NCBI RefSeq assembly: GCF_001444405.1 | Contig: NZ_CP013187.1 | Coordinates: 744,001 to 808,000 of the forward strand | Reading direction: 5' to 3' | From: Pseudoalteromonas phenolica | GTDB lineage: Bacteria > Pseudomonadota > Gammaproteobacteria > Enterobacterales > Alteromonadaceae | Length of the DNA stretch: 64,000 bases | In this document: positions 26,015 to 33,484 of the stretch, piece by piece | Layout of the letters: each line of letters starts with the position of its first letter | Position numbering within the stretch: the stretch's first letter is position 1 | Notes under the pieces: model-generated | The model's database searches: none | Seen by the model: the letters and a program-made list of their open reading frames with translations, nothing else | Told to the model about the DNA's origin: nothing | Position numbers and translations under genes: made by a program

Positions 26015-27091
26015 ATGGAGAATGCAACAGTTTTAGTTGTTGATGATGTCAGCGAGAATTTATCTTTTATCAGTGAAGTGATTGGTGATGAATACAGAGT
26101 ACTGGCCGCAAAGAGTGGCTCGGTCGCACTGGCAATTTTAGATCGTCACGAGATAGATATTATTTTGTTGGATGTTGTGATGCCTAACATGGATGGTTAC
26201 GAAGTCATCACTGAGTTAAAGCGAAACCCTAAAAGTAAAGATATACCTGTGATTTTTCTTACTGCTAAATCTTCCGTAGAAGATGAGAAAAAAGGTTTCT
26301 TACTTGGCGCATCAGATTATATTTCAAAGCCTATAAGTCCTCCGATTTTAATGGCCCGATTAAAAACCCATCTATTGAATAAGCGTTCAAAAGATTTTCT
26401 CAAAAGTAAAAACTTATACCTTGAAGAAGAGGTGCAAAAGCGAGCAGCTCAAATGTCTGAGTTGCAAGATGTCACGATCATGGCAATGGCGAGCCTTGCC
26501 GAAACCCGAGACGAAGAAACAGGCTTTCATATCAAGCGAACCCAACTATATGTAAAACGGCTTGCTGAGGAGTTAGCTAAGTTACCAAAATATCAAAAAG
26601 AACTGACCCCTGAAAAAATTAATATCTTTTATAAGTCTGCCCCCCTACATGATATTGGCAAGGTTGGTATTCCCGACAGTATTTTACTGAAACCAGGAAG
26701 GTTAACCGAAAATGAATTTGAGGTGATGAAAACGCATGCTGTAATGGGTTATAGCGCCATAAATCAAGCTGAACAAAGCACCGGCACTGCACACGATTTT
26801 TTAGAAGTCGCCAAAGAAATTGCGCTTTATCATCATGAGAAGTGGGATGGAAGTGGTTACCCCAAAGGTATTCGAGGTGAGCAGATCCCGATATGTGCGA
26901 GATTGATGGCTGTAGCAGATGTTTATGATGCCTTGATCTCAAAGCGGGTATATAAGCAAGCAATGACACATCAACAGGCAATAGAAATAATCCTTGAAGG
27001 CAAAGGCACACATTTTGATCCCCAGCTTATAGATTTGTTCGTTGAAATTGAGCATGAATTCTTTGCAATTTCTGAAAAATACCATGATTAA
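26015..27091 (+). CDS. Response regulator with HD-GYP output
   Basis: A 358-residue cytoplasmic protein: REC domain with phospho-acceptor Asp53 (IILLDVVMPNMDGYE) and Lys in the FITKP-like YISKPIS, a coiled linker about 125-150, and an HD-GYP phosphodiesterase domain with HDIGKVGIPDSILLKPG and HHEKWDGSGYPKG. HD-GYP domains break down cyclic di-GMP to pGpG or GMP, so phosphorelay from the neighbouring hybrid kinase would change cyclic di-GMP level. The next REC gene starts 23 bases after its stop. Confidence 0.92.
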   Translation: MENATVLVVDDVSENLSFISEVIGDEYRVLAAKSGSVALAILDRHEIDIILLDVVMPNMDGYEVITELKRNPKSKDIPVIFLTAKSSVEDEKKGFLLGASDYISKPISPPILMARLKTHLLNKRSKDFLKSKNLYLEEEVQKRAAQMSELQDVTIMAMASLAETRDEETGFHIKRTQLYVKRLAEELAKLPKYQKELTPEKINIFYKSAPLHDIGKVGIPDSILLKPGRLTENEFEVMKTHAVMGYSAINQAEQSTGTAHDFLEVAKEIALYHHEKWDGSGYPKGIRGEQIPICARLMAVADVYDALISKRVYKQAMTHQQAIEIILEGKGTHFDPQLIDLFVEIEHEFFAISEKYHD

Positions 27092-27114
27092 ATTATCTCA
27101 ACGAGGAGATATGT

Positions 27115-28236
27115 ATGCAAAGCAGCGTACTTGTAATAGACGATGATGATGTAAACCACGATATTATCGTCTCTATGCTTGGGCAGCATTATCGTATCAT
27201 TTCAGTGCATAGTGGGCAGCAAGGGTTAGAGTTGCTTGAAAAAGAAAAGTTTGATGCTGTTTTACTTGATGTCGTGATGCCTGAGTTAAACGGTTATGAA
27301 GTATGCGAACAACTTCGGGCACAACAAAACTCCCATACCCCCGTATTATTCGTGTCAGCCAAAAACTCAACAGAAGATATATTACAGGGTTTTAGAGCAG
27401 GAGGAGATGATTATATCACCAAGCCTTTTGATGCAGATGAGTTAAAGTTTCGTATTGATCGATTAATGACGCTGAAAGATGAAATTGCTTCGCTTAAAGA
27501 GAGTTGCCTAAATGCGGAGGAGGTAACTCTAACGGCAATTACAAGCTGTAATGAATTGGGCGTTGCACTGGAATTCATTGAAAAAAGCTATCAATGTAAA
27601 ACGATGGCAAGTTTAGCGAATGAGCTCATAGTATCCTCTAAGCAGTTGGGTCTAGATGTATCTACTCAGATAGGTATTTTAGATAACTTCAAAAATTACA
27701 GTAGTTCAGAAATAGTTAATCCGCTTGAAGCAGAGTTACTAACTCGTGCAAGAAATTCTAAAACAGTAATTAATATAGATAAACGAAGTTTTTTTAATAG
27801 TGAAAGGTGTTCATTGTTGGTAAAAAACATGCCTTGTGAAGACCTTGAAAAGTATGGTCGATTCAATGACATACTAGCACTTATTGTAAGGGGAGCTGAT
27901 GCGAGGTTATCGTCCTTAGAAACGAACATAAAAGTGATGCAGAATAGAAATAGAGGGATCAAAGAGCTCAGTGAAATAGCGCAAAAAGATTTGACCAATA
28001 TTGAACACACCCACAAGGCGTATACCCAATCTATTCAAGATTTTATTGAAGATTTACTTTTTGAGATTGAAGAAGCGAGTGCAGGTTTCGGTTTAAGCCA
28101 GCAACAAGAGTCTGATTTGCAGGCTTTACTGAGTAAATCGAGAGAACGATTACTTGAAGTTAACGAGCATACGGAAGATATGTCGGCTGTTTTTAGTGAT
28201 TTTTTCTATAAACTAGATACTTTAGTAGAAGACTAA
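27115..28236 (+). CDS. Response regulator with unassigned C-terminal region
   Basis: A 373-residue protein. The N-terminal REC domain is complete (acidic pair DDDD at 9-12, Asp52 in AVLLDVVMPELNG, Lys in YITKPFD). The remaining 230 residues match no named output I know: a stretch about 140-280 has a GAF-like strand/helix pattern (TLTAITSCNELGVALEFIEK, SLANELIVSSKQLGL) and the last 90 residues are strongly helical, probably coiled coil (IEHTHKAYTQSIQDFIEDL). AGGAG lies before the ATG. It is co-transcribed with the HD-GYP regulator and likely receives phosphate from the same kinase. Confidence 0.88.
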   Translation: MQSSVLVIDDDDVNHDIIVSMLGQHYRIISVHSGQQGLELLEKEKFDAVLLDVVMPELNGYEVCEQLRAQQNSHTPVLFVSAKNSTEDILQGFRAGGDDYITKPFDADELKFRIDRLMTLKDEIASLKESCLNAEEVTLTAITSCNELGVALEFIEKSYQCKTMASLANELIVSSKQLGLDVSTQIGILDNFKNYSSSEIVNPLEAELLTRARNSKTVINIDKRSFFNSERCSLLVKNMPCEDLEKYGRFNDILALIVRGADARLSSLETNIKVMQNRNRGIKELSEIAQKDLTNIEHTHKAYTQSIQDFIEDLLFEIEEASAGFGLSQQQESDLQALLSKSRERLLEVNEHTEDMSAVFSDFFYKLDTLVED

Positions 28237-28323
28237 GAAGCATTAAATCGCAAAGTTTGTTGAGAGCTTGTTTGCAATTACCTACAATACGCCCAGTTTT
28301 TACACTGCATTAAAGAAAAGATT

Positions 28324-28572
28324 ATGACTGATAAAACAGATTTACCAGCAATTCCAGATCACCTTTCAATAAACCCTCGTAGCAAGTTCTACAACGAAGA
28401 GATTTTACAGCACGATATCGGTGTGCGTTTTAAAGGTAAAGAGCGTAACGACGTAGAAGAATATTGCATTAGCGAAGGTTGGATCAAAACAGCGGCACCT
28501 AAAGCGTTAGACCGTTTCGGTCAGCCAATGCTGATTAAATCAAAAGGTGAAGTTGAAGTATTCTTCCGCTAA
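28324..28572 (+). CDS. DUF3297 family protein
   Basis: An 82-residue soluble protein that fits DUF3297, a short conserved family of proteobacteria: PAIPDHLSINPRSKFYNEE at the start and a conserved RFKGKERNDVEEYCISEGWI core. Some databases carry a glutathione-peroxidase label for the family that its sequence does not support. Function unknown. A strong terminator follows, so it is a single transcript. Confidence 0.82.
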   Translation: MTDKTDLPAIPDHLSINPRSKFYNEEILQHDIGVRFKGKERNDVEEYCISEGWIKTAAPKALDRFGQPMLIKSKGEVEVFFR

Positions 28573-28580
28573 TCTTTGTG

Positions 28581-28608
28581 AGGAGTAAGCGTCTGCTTAC
28601 TCCTTTTA
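28581..28608 (+). terminator. Terminator of DUF3297 gene
   Basis: Perfect 10-bp stem AGGAGTAAGC / GCTTACTCCT, loop GTCT, followed by TTTATT. Confidence 0.85.
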
Positions 28609-28673
28609 TTTATAAAGTAACCGTTAAAAATTGCTTTACTAGAAACAGTCAGATTCCCTCTCAATTTTAAACT

Positions 28674-29999
28674 TCAATTTTCTTTAGACTGCGCCATTAA
28701 AAAATCAGCCACTGCTTGATAGGCAGGCAACGAAGTTGGGTCAATCACGCCATTTGCTGCAACAGGGTGTGAGGCTAATCGCACTAATATCATCTCAGCT
28801 GTGGGGTCTATATAAATTGTTTGTCCGTGCACACCACGTGCAGCGAATGCACCATTTGCATTGTGAAAATGCCACCACATACTTCGATAGCTACCGTTTG
28901 GCATTGAACTAAACCCGCCTTTAGAAAAGGCGCTTTTATCTCCACCCGTTTGAATACTTGCTATCGCTTTTACAGGTATCACTTGTACACCGTTAATCTC
29001 ACCTTGGTTTGCAACGGCAAGCCCGAGGCGAGCTAAATCTCTTAAGGTAGCACTCAAACCTCCACCAGCGAAAGGTGTGCCTAAGCCATCAACAGTGATA
29101 TCCGCACTGTGTTCTGTGCCAATTTTTGACCACACGAGTTCACTGGCCAACTCGTCGAACTTCTTGTTCGTCACTTTAGAGACAATCCAACCTAGCACGT
29201 CTGAGTTGACAGTTTTATAGCCAAAAGCAGCACCATGCTGACCTTGCTTCTGAACGGTTTGTAAATACTCAAAGTAACCGACAGGACCAGTATATTCTTT
29301 GGGTTTGGGTAGTGGGTTTGCCGCATAACTGTACTGCCAAATATCGGCGTTAGGATCTGCATAATGCTCGCTATATTTGAGGGCAGTGGTCATATCCATG
29401 ACTTGTCTTACGGTGGCATCACCAAAAGCAGAATTTGTTAGCTCAGGGATAATGTTTTTGACGAGAGCTTTATCGTTTAGTTTGCCTTGAGCGATAAGAA
29501 TTTCAGCGACTAGGCCGGTTAAAGACTTGGTCATCGACATTGCAGCGTGTTTGCTGTGCTCATCTAAGCAGCCTCTGTAACGCTCATAAACGACTTTCCC
29601 TTTGTGCAAAATGAGCATGCCATCAGTGTAATTAGCCGCCAAACTTTGCTGCCAAGTCATTAAATTATTGCTATTGCTAGGCTTAAATGTAAGTTCATCA
29701 ATGTCTGGTAATAAGGCGTATTTTAGCGGCGTGTAGGAGTAAGGGTTACGCGCTATACTGGTGGTTGGAAGCAATTCACGCATATGACAAACTGACCAGC
29801 GTAGTTTCGGAAAACTGAAAAAGTTAGAGTCAGGCAAAGTGATGCGTTTGTTTACAGGAGGGGGAAAGCCAACCATTAATTGCAATTTATTTGGATCAGA
29901 TTGTGCGTCAGTTAATAATTGCTTAGTTGGAGAAGAAGCGTGCGTAATAGTTGAGATAGATAATAAAAACAATGATGCCGCAGTGAGAATTAATTTCAT
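28674..29999 (-). CDS. Exported serine hydrolase, beta-lactamase-related
   Basis: A roughly 441-residue protein of the class C beta-lactamase/esterase superfamily. ATG 29999 is chosen over one ten codons upstream: AAAGGG precedes it and it opens a signal peptide (MKLILTAASLFLLSIS). The catalytic Ser-x-x-Lys is SMTK (AAMSMTKSLTGL) and the second motif region reads YKTVNSDVLGWIV, as in 6-aminohexanoate-dimer hydrolase-like proteins; the third motif region is RGVHGQTIYID. It is likely a periplasmic esterase or amidase. Antibiotic resistance should not be inferred. Confidence 0.85.
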   Translation of the reverse strand: MKLILTAASLFLLSISTITHASSPTKQLLTDAQSDPNKLQLMVGFPPPVNKRITLPDSNFFSFPKLRWSVCHMRELLPTTSIARNPYSYTPLKYALLPDIDELTFKPSNSNNLMTWQQSLAANYTDGMLILHKGKVVYERYRGCLDEHSKHAAMSMTKSLTGLVAEILIAQGKLNDKALVKNIIPELTNSAFGDATVRQVMDMTTALKYSEHYADPNADIWQYSYAANPLPKPKEYTGPVGYFEYLQTVQKQGQHGAAFGYKTVNSDVLGWIVSKVTNKKFDELASELVWSKIGTEHSADITVDGLGTPFAGGGLSATLRDLARLGLAVANQGEINGVQVIPVKAIASIQTGGDKSAFSKGGFSSMPNGSYRSMWWHFHNANGAFAARGVHGQTIYIDPTAEMILVRLASHPVAANGVIDPTSLPAYQAVADFLMAQSKEN

Positions 30000-30126
30000 A
30001 AAATACCCTTTCAGAATTCCTTTGAACATTACTTAGTTTAGTCAATCTTAATAATATTTAGATAACTAAGTTAAATAAAAAGCAGTCAGCAAAGCATGTC
30101 CTATGTCTATGCTGACTTATGGGAAA

Positions 30127-30318
30127 TTAGTAATATTGGTGTGAGTCGCAGTGACATTGTGGGTCAGCATTTAACTCTGAAATACTGAGTGTTTGGTGTG
30201 TTGAGGTTTGCTCATCCCACACAGTTGCTTGTTGTTTATGAGCATCAATAGCAACCACTTCAACAGGATGACTATTGTACTCAACCCATTCACCGCGCTT
30301 TAATTCATTTGCTTGCAT
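30127..30318 (-). CDS. Small hypothetical protein with KOW-like start and CHCDSH tail
   Basis: A 63-residue protein. The first 40 residues (ELKRGEWVEYNSHPVEVVAI) look like the N-terminal KOW/SH3-type fold of elongation factor P, a small beta barrel. The C-terminus ends in PQCHCDSHQYY, a cluster of Cys and His that could bind metal. AAGGTAGG precedes the ATG. I recognise no named family. It is divergent from the sdhC-like gene at 30475. Confidence 0.55.
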   Translation of the reverse strand: MQANELKRGEWVEYNSHPVEVVAIDAHKQQATVWDEQTSTHQTLSISELNADPQCHCDSHQYY

Positions 30319-30474
30319 AACTAACCTACCTTAACTGTTTCACATAATTGAGTACGAATTAAACAGCCCAAGAGTTTACTTTTTATTAAAAATTAAATGT
30401 ACAATCTATAAATTGTAAATGAAAATGGTTTGCGTTAGCATTTGTTTTGTTCGTTTATCTATTGGTACATAAAT

Positions 30475-30855
30475 ATGAAAAAAGAAAGGCCAGTGAATCT
30501 GGCCATAAATACGATTGCTTTACCTGCTACAGCGTATGCATCTATTTTACATAGAGTAAGCGGGGTGATTGTCTGGGTTGCGATGCTAGTAGCTATTGTT
30601 ATTAGTTACTTCGCATTAAAGTCTGAAACTAACTTTGATGAAGTAAGCTCAGTGTTAGAGAGTTATTTTATTGCAAAATTTGTGGTTTGGGGATTTTTGA
30701 CAGCATTAGGCTATTACTGTGCGGGAACTGTAAAGCATATTATTCAAGATTTTGGATACTGCGAAGAACTAAAAAGCGGCAAGGTGATTTCATTGGCAGC
30801 AATTACAGTTGGTATTTTGTTTAGCTTATTGGCCATATGGTGGATCTGGTTATGA
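30475..30855 (+). CDS. SdhC-like membrane anchor lacking the haem-ligand His
   Basis: A 126-residue three-helix protein clearly homologous to SdhC, the cytochrome b556 subunit of succinate dehydrogenase. KERPVNLAINTI, ASILHRVSGVI (quinone-site Ser and Arg of E. coli SdhC Ser27 and Arg31 kept) and KHIIQDFGY match family blocks. The axial haem ligand His84 of E. coli aligns with Tyr81 (GYYCAGTVKH), while the following His91 is kept as His88. ATG 30475 is chosen over an upstream TTG-type start since it opens the conserved N-terminus. No sdhA or sdhB follows; only an sdhD-like gene does. Confidence 0.87.
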   Translation: MKKERPVNLAINTIALPATAYASILHRVSGVIVWVAMLVAIVISYFALKSETNFDEVSSVLESYFIAKFVVWGFLTALGYYCAGTVKHIIQDFGYCEELKSGKVISLAAITVGILFSLLAIWWIWL

Positions 30856-31184
30856 TGAATACATTTAAGTCAGGTTCAAAACAGTGGATGTTTCAGCGAT
30901 TAAGCAACGCATGTATTGTTGCGTATAGCTTATTGTTAGTTTGTTTATTATTGACTGTAGATTTGAGTAGTTTTACCGCAGTTTCTAACTTGTTTCAAAG
31001 TACATGGTTTAGAGTGATTACCTCTTTATGTGTTGTATTTTTCGCTTTTAACAGTGCACTAGCGGGTTGGCAAATTGCAGGAGATTATGTAAAACAAAAA
31101 TCGCTCAATAAACTGTTTAATATGATATGTATGACTGCAAGTGCAGCCTCCGTTGTCATTATTCTCGCAACACTCTGGGGTTAA
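30852..31184 (+). CDS. SdhD-like membrane anchor lacking the haem-ligand His
   Basis: A 110-residue three-helix protein overlapping the sdhC-like stop codon by ATGA (a second ATG follows at 30855). It matches SdhD in the third block: FNSALAGWQIAGDYVK aligns with E. coli IHAWIGMWQVLTDYVK, so the haem ligand His71 is replaced by Asn, while the Asp-Tyr of the quinone site (Asp82, Tyr83) is kept. Arg in FQRLSNA near the start is also as in the family. Together with the preceding gene it would form an anchor dimer without haem b. The catalytic subunits are not in this locus. Confidence 0.85.
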   Translation: MMNTFKSGSKQWMFQRLSNACIVAYSLLLVCLLLTVDLSSFTAVSNLFQSTWFRVITSLCVVFFAFNSALAGWQIAGDYVKQKSLNKLFNMICMTASAASVVIILATLWG

Positions 31185-31228
31185 TTCGCCCCGCGTTGTT
31201 TATTTATCCTGTGTTCAGTTAAATAAAC

Positions 31229-31564
31229 TCAATACTGCTCTTCTTCTAACGGGAAGAGCAGATCTAAAGCTGGTAATACTGTACTTGCGAATAATAAAGA
31301 GACAGAGCACGCCCAAAAATAGTTCAATTCAGTATGTGTTTTTATAATCCAAGATACACTCATGCATAACCAAAATATGTTAAATAGCATTACGCTTAAC
31401 TTTGGTTTCAGTGGTTTAGCACAATAAATACAGGTTAAAGGTTCTCGGTTTAATAAAGGAAGCCTTTGCGACATACCCAATGGTTTATTACAGCAAGGGC
31501 ATTTCCTTGAGAACAGTTCTCTGAACATATCATAACTTATTAATTGCAAATAATTATCATTCAA
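31229..31564 (-). CDS. Small membrane protein with zinc-ribbon-like start
   Basis: A 111-residue protein with two Cys pairs spaced like a zinc ribbon (RKCPCCNKPLG near residue 21 and LTCIYCAKPL near residue 44) followed by two hydrophobic segments (VMLFNIFWLCMSVSWII, FWACSVSLLFASTVLPALD). It resembles small CPxCG-type membrane proteins of unknown role. The start could be the ATG at 31564 or that at 31528; neither has a clear ribosome binding site. It converges on the sdhD-like gene with a 44-base gap. Confidence 0.6.
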   Translation of the reverse strand: MNDNYLQLISYDMFRELFSRKCPCCNKPLGMSQRLPLLNREPLTCIYCAKPLKPKLSVMLFNIFWLCMSVSWIIKTHTELNYFWACSVSLLFASTVLPALDLLFPLEEEQY

Positions 31565-31756
31565 TAATATTGGTTTGTTGTTTAAAATGAAAGCTTAAAA
31601 TCATTTTTTATTGATGGCGTATACCTCTTCTTGGTTCAATATTGAAACTTTTTAAAAACAAATCTTTGAGAAACTTAATACTTTCAATGATTAATTGTGA
31701 TAAAACGAATGTTGAAGTACAAATATTGAGAAACTGTAATGACAGAAAAGGTGTAA

Positions 31757-31930
31757 TTGACGAACTTATCTTTTATCAACCAACATTATGCTTGGCTGCT
31801 TGGCTGCTTGGCTGCTTGGCTGCTTGGCTGCTTGGCTGCTTGGCTGCTTGGACTCATTGCGGTACTTGTGATTGTGCTAGCGGCGTGGCATTCGAATAAA
31901 GTCGGAGCCAGAATGAGAAAAACGCGCTGA
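31757..31930 (+). CDS. Putative 57-residue membrane peptide over an octanucleotide repeat
   Basis: A TTG-initiated frame with AAAGG five bases upstream, ending at a TGA that lies in the left arm of a strong terminator. It reads a hydrophobic repeat (CLAAWLLG units) encoded by the tandem 8-bp repeat, then a plain membrane helix LIAVLVIVLAAWHS and a basic tail (NKVGARMRKTR), a natural-looking C-terminus. Because each 8-bp unit changes frame, repeat slippage would switch the product. An alternative frame from a TTG at 31642 runs through the repeat to a different, less natural end. Start and function are uncertain. Confidence 0.45.
   Translation: MTNLSFINQHYAWLLGCLAAWLLGCLAAWLLGLIAVLVIVLAAWHSNKVGARMRKTR
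31791..31851 (+). repeat. Octanucleotide tandem repeat (CTTGGCTG)7
   Basis: Seven perfect copies of CTTGGCTG plus a partial CTTGG. The unit is not a multiple of three, three units (24 bases) encode eight residues, and slipped-strand mispairing would be expected to vary the copy number. Confidence 0.95.
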
Positions 31931-31949
31931 AGTGATCAGCGCGTTTTTT
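31918..31949 (+). terminator. Strong terminator after the repeat ORF
   Basis: Stem AAAAACGCGCTGA / TCAGCGCGTTTTT with loop AGTGA and a T-run. The left arm holds the TGA stop of the 31757-31930 frame, and it may also serve chrA from the other strand. Confidence 0.85.
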
Positions 31950-31980
31950 AAGTTAAAACTCGTTATTTCTCAGCTTTTTC

Positions 31981-33135
31981 TCAAACAAGGCCAGTTGCAA
32001 AGCCTGCCAACATGAAGAAAGCAACCATCCATATAATGGGCAGTTTTAGCTGTTTCATTAAGTAAAAACCCACTAATACTAAGGCAATATCAAGCGGTTG
32101 TAGAACTGCACTAATAAATACAGGTTGATATAGCGCAGCGGCAAGTAGACCAACGACAGCAGCGTTAACGCCTGTTAAAGCGCCCGCAACCTTTGGCTTT
32201 TGCGCCAGCTGTTGCCAGTTCTTTAATACCGCTAATAATAATAAAAAGCCCGGAAGGAACACCGCCGCAGTGGCAATGAGTGCGCCTGTAATAGGGTTGT
32301 TTGGTAGTAGCTCATAGCCAATGTAAGTCGCGAAGGTGAACATAGGCCCTGGCACAGCTTGTGCAGCCGCGTAGCCTGTTAAAAATGCATCTTGGCTGAG
32401 TTGATCTCCCACGATATTTTGCAGTAGCGGTAGTACCACATGGCCGCCGCCAAAAACCAAGCTGCCCGCTTGATAAAAGTCATTAAATAAGCCTAATTCT
32501 GGCGCAAGGTGTGCTGCAAATGGTAACCCTAGCAATAAGCCGATAAATAAAATCAGCGGGACGAGATTCGGCTTGAAAGGGCTTGAATTAGCGCCATTTG
32601 AGAGGCTTTTTTCTGATTGTAAAAACAGTGTGCCGACAATAGCAGCAAAAACTAATACGGCGATTTGCATCATAATGCTTGGCATAATCAATAGCGCGAT
32701 TGCCGTGAGCAGGCACAAGCTTACCGATAGCGTGTTTTTACAGAAGTTTTTATACATACCCCAAGCAGCATCGGCAACCACCACCACGGCCAGTAACTTC
32801 AAGCCATGCACCACATTTTGAAAAGCACTGGTATCCATGACTTGGCTTGAAAGTAGGGCTAAACCTATCATGATCAGAATAGATGGCAGGGTAAAACCTA
32901 AAAATGCCGCACACGCACCTAACAGGCCGCCGCGTTTATAACCCAATGCAAAGCCGACTTGGCTAGAGCCCGGACCCGGTAAAAACTGGCTGAGCGCGAC
33001 GATTTGTGCATATTCATTATCATCAATCCACTTCATCTTCTCGACAAAGGTTTTTCTAAAGTAGCCGATGTGAGCGGCTGGCCCGCCAAAGCTTATCCAG
33101 CCAAGCCAGAAAAAAGTTTTAAAAATAGAAAGCAT
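31981..33135 (-). CDS. chrA: Chromate transporter ChrA
   Basis: A roughly 384-residue inner-membrane CHR-family protein of the long, two-domain type, which exports chromate in known cases. FWLGWISFGGPAAHIGYF and the later VFGGGHVVLPLLQ and PGPMFTFATYIGYE are the paired SFGGPxAHxG / FGGGxVxxP signatures of the N and C halves. The ATG at 33135 is preferred over one 21 codons upstream because it places the family's conserved start next to the first helix. It is divergent from a LysR gene, with a MITE-like repeat between. Confidence 0.87.
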   Translation of the reverse strand: MLSIFKTFFWLGWISFGGPAAHIGYFRKTFVEKMKWIDDNEYAQIVALSQFLPGPGSSQVGFALGYKRGGLLGACAAFLGFTLPSILIMIGLALLSSQVMDTSAFQNVVHGLKLLAVVVVADAAWGMYKNFCKNTLSVSLCLLTAIALLIMPSIMMQIAVLVFAAIVGTLFLQSEKSLSNGANSSPFKPNLVPLILFIGLLLGLPFAAHLAPELGLFNDFYQAGSLVFGGGHVVLPLLQNIVGDQLSQDAFLTGYAAAQAVPGPMFTFATYIGYELLPNNPITGALIATAAVFLPGFLLLLAVLKNWQQLAQKPKVAGALTGVNAAVVGLLAAALYQPVFISAVLQPLDIALVLVGFYLMKQLKLPIIWMVAFFMLAGFATGLV

Positions 33136-33234
33136 ACGCAAGACGCAAAATATGAGGTTGTTATAAGTATGCCCATAGTGTAAAAATTCACTTAGCATGA
33201 TTCAAATTAATAGTATTTATGCTAACTATGAATG

Positions 33235-33444
33235 ATACCAATCCGCAATAACACTTAATCATTTTGAGGGATTAAACCTGATGATAGCTGCGTTAAATAT
33301 TTCTCATTTAGAACAACTAAATAACGAAATTTTTGCCTTGCCTACATGGATGTAGGTACCTCAGCGATAGCAGGACGCGTGAGCGGTGCTAGCAACAAGG
33401 TTTTCTTGCCTCAAAATAGATCACTTAGTTAAGCAGATTGGTAT
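33235..33444. mobile_element. MITE-like repeat, copy 1
   Basis: A 210-bp element bounded by ATACCAATC and its inverted copy GATTGGTAT. The ends form an imperfect inverted repeat of about 35 bp that includes ATTTTGAGG inward on the left and CCTCAAAATAGAT inward on the right. Internal words such as TTAGAACAACTAAATA recur in the copy at 43029-43190. It carries no gene, and lies between chrA and the LysR gene, ending 40 bases before the LysR ATG. Confidence 0.75.
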
Positions 33445-33484
33445 AAATCAAGATTTGCGGAGCTAGAGTGAGCTAGAGAAATAA

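Noticed and set aside
28674..29999. Calling the serine hydrolase an AmpC beta-lactamase
   Set aside because: It has the SxxK motif but lacks the usual Y-x-N and K-T-G pattern of AmpC; an esterase/amidase label is safer. The same applies to the gene at 50144.
31642..31899. 85-residue frame through the octanucleotide repeat with a Cys-rich end
   Set aside because: TTG start without ribosome binding site, and the end reads antisense-like sequence; the 31757 frame has a better start and a natural membrane tail. It stays possible as an alternative phase.
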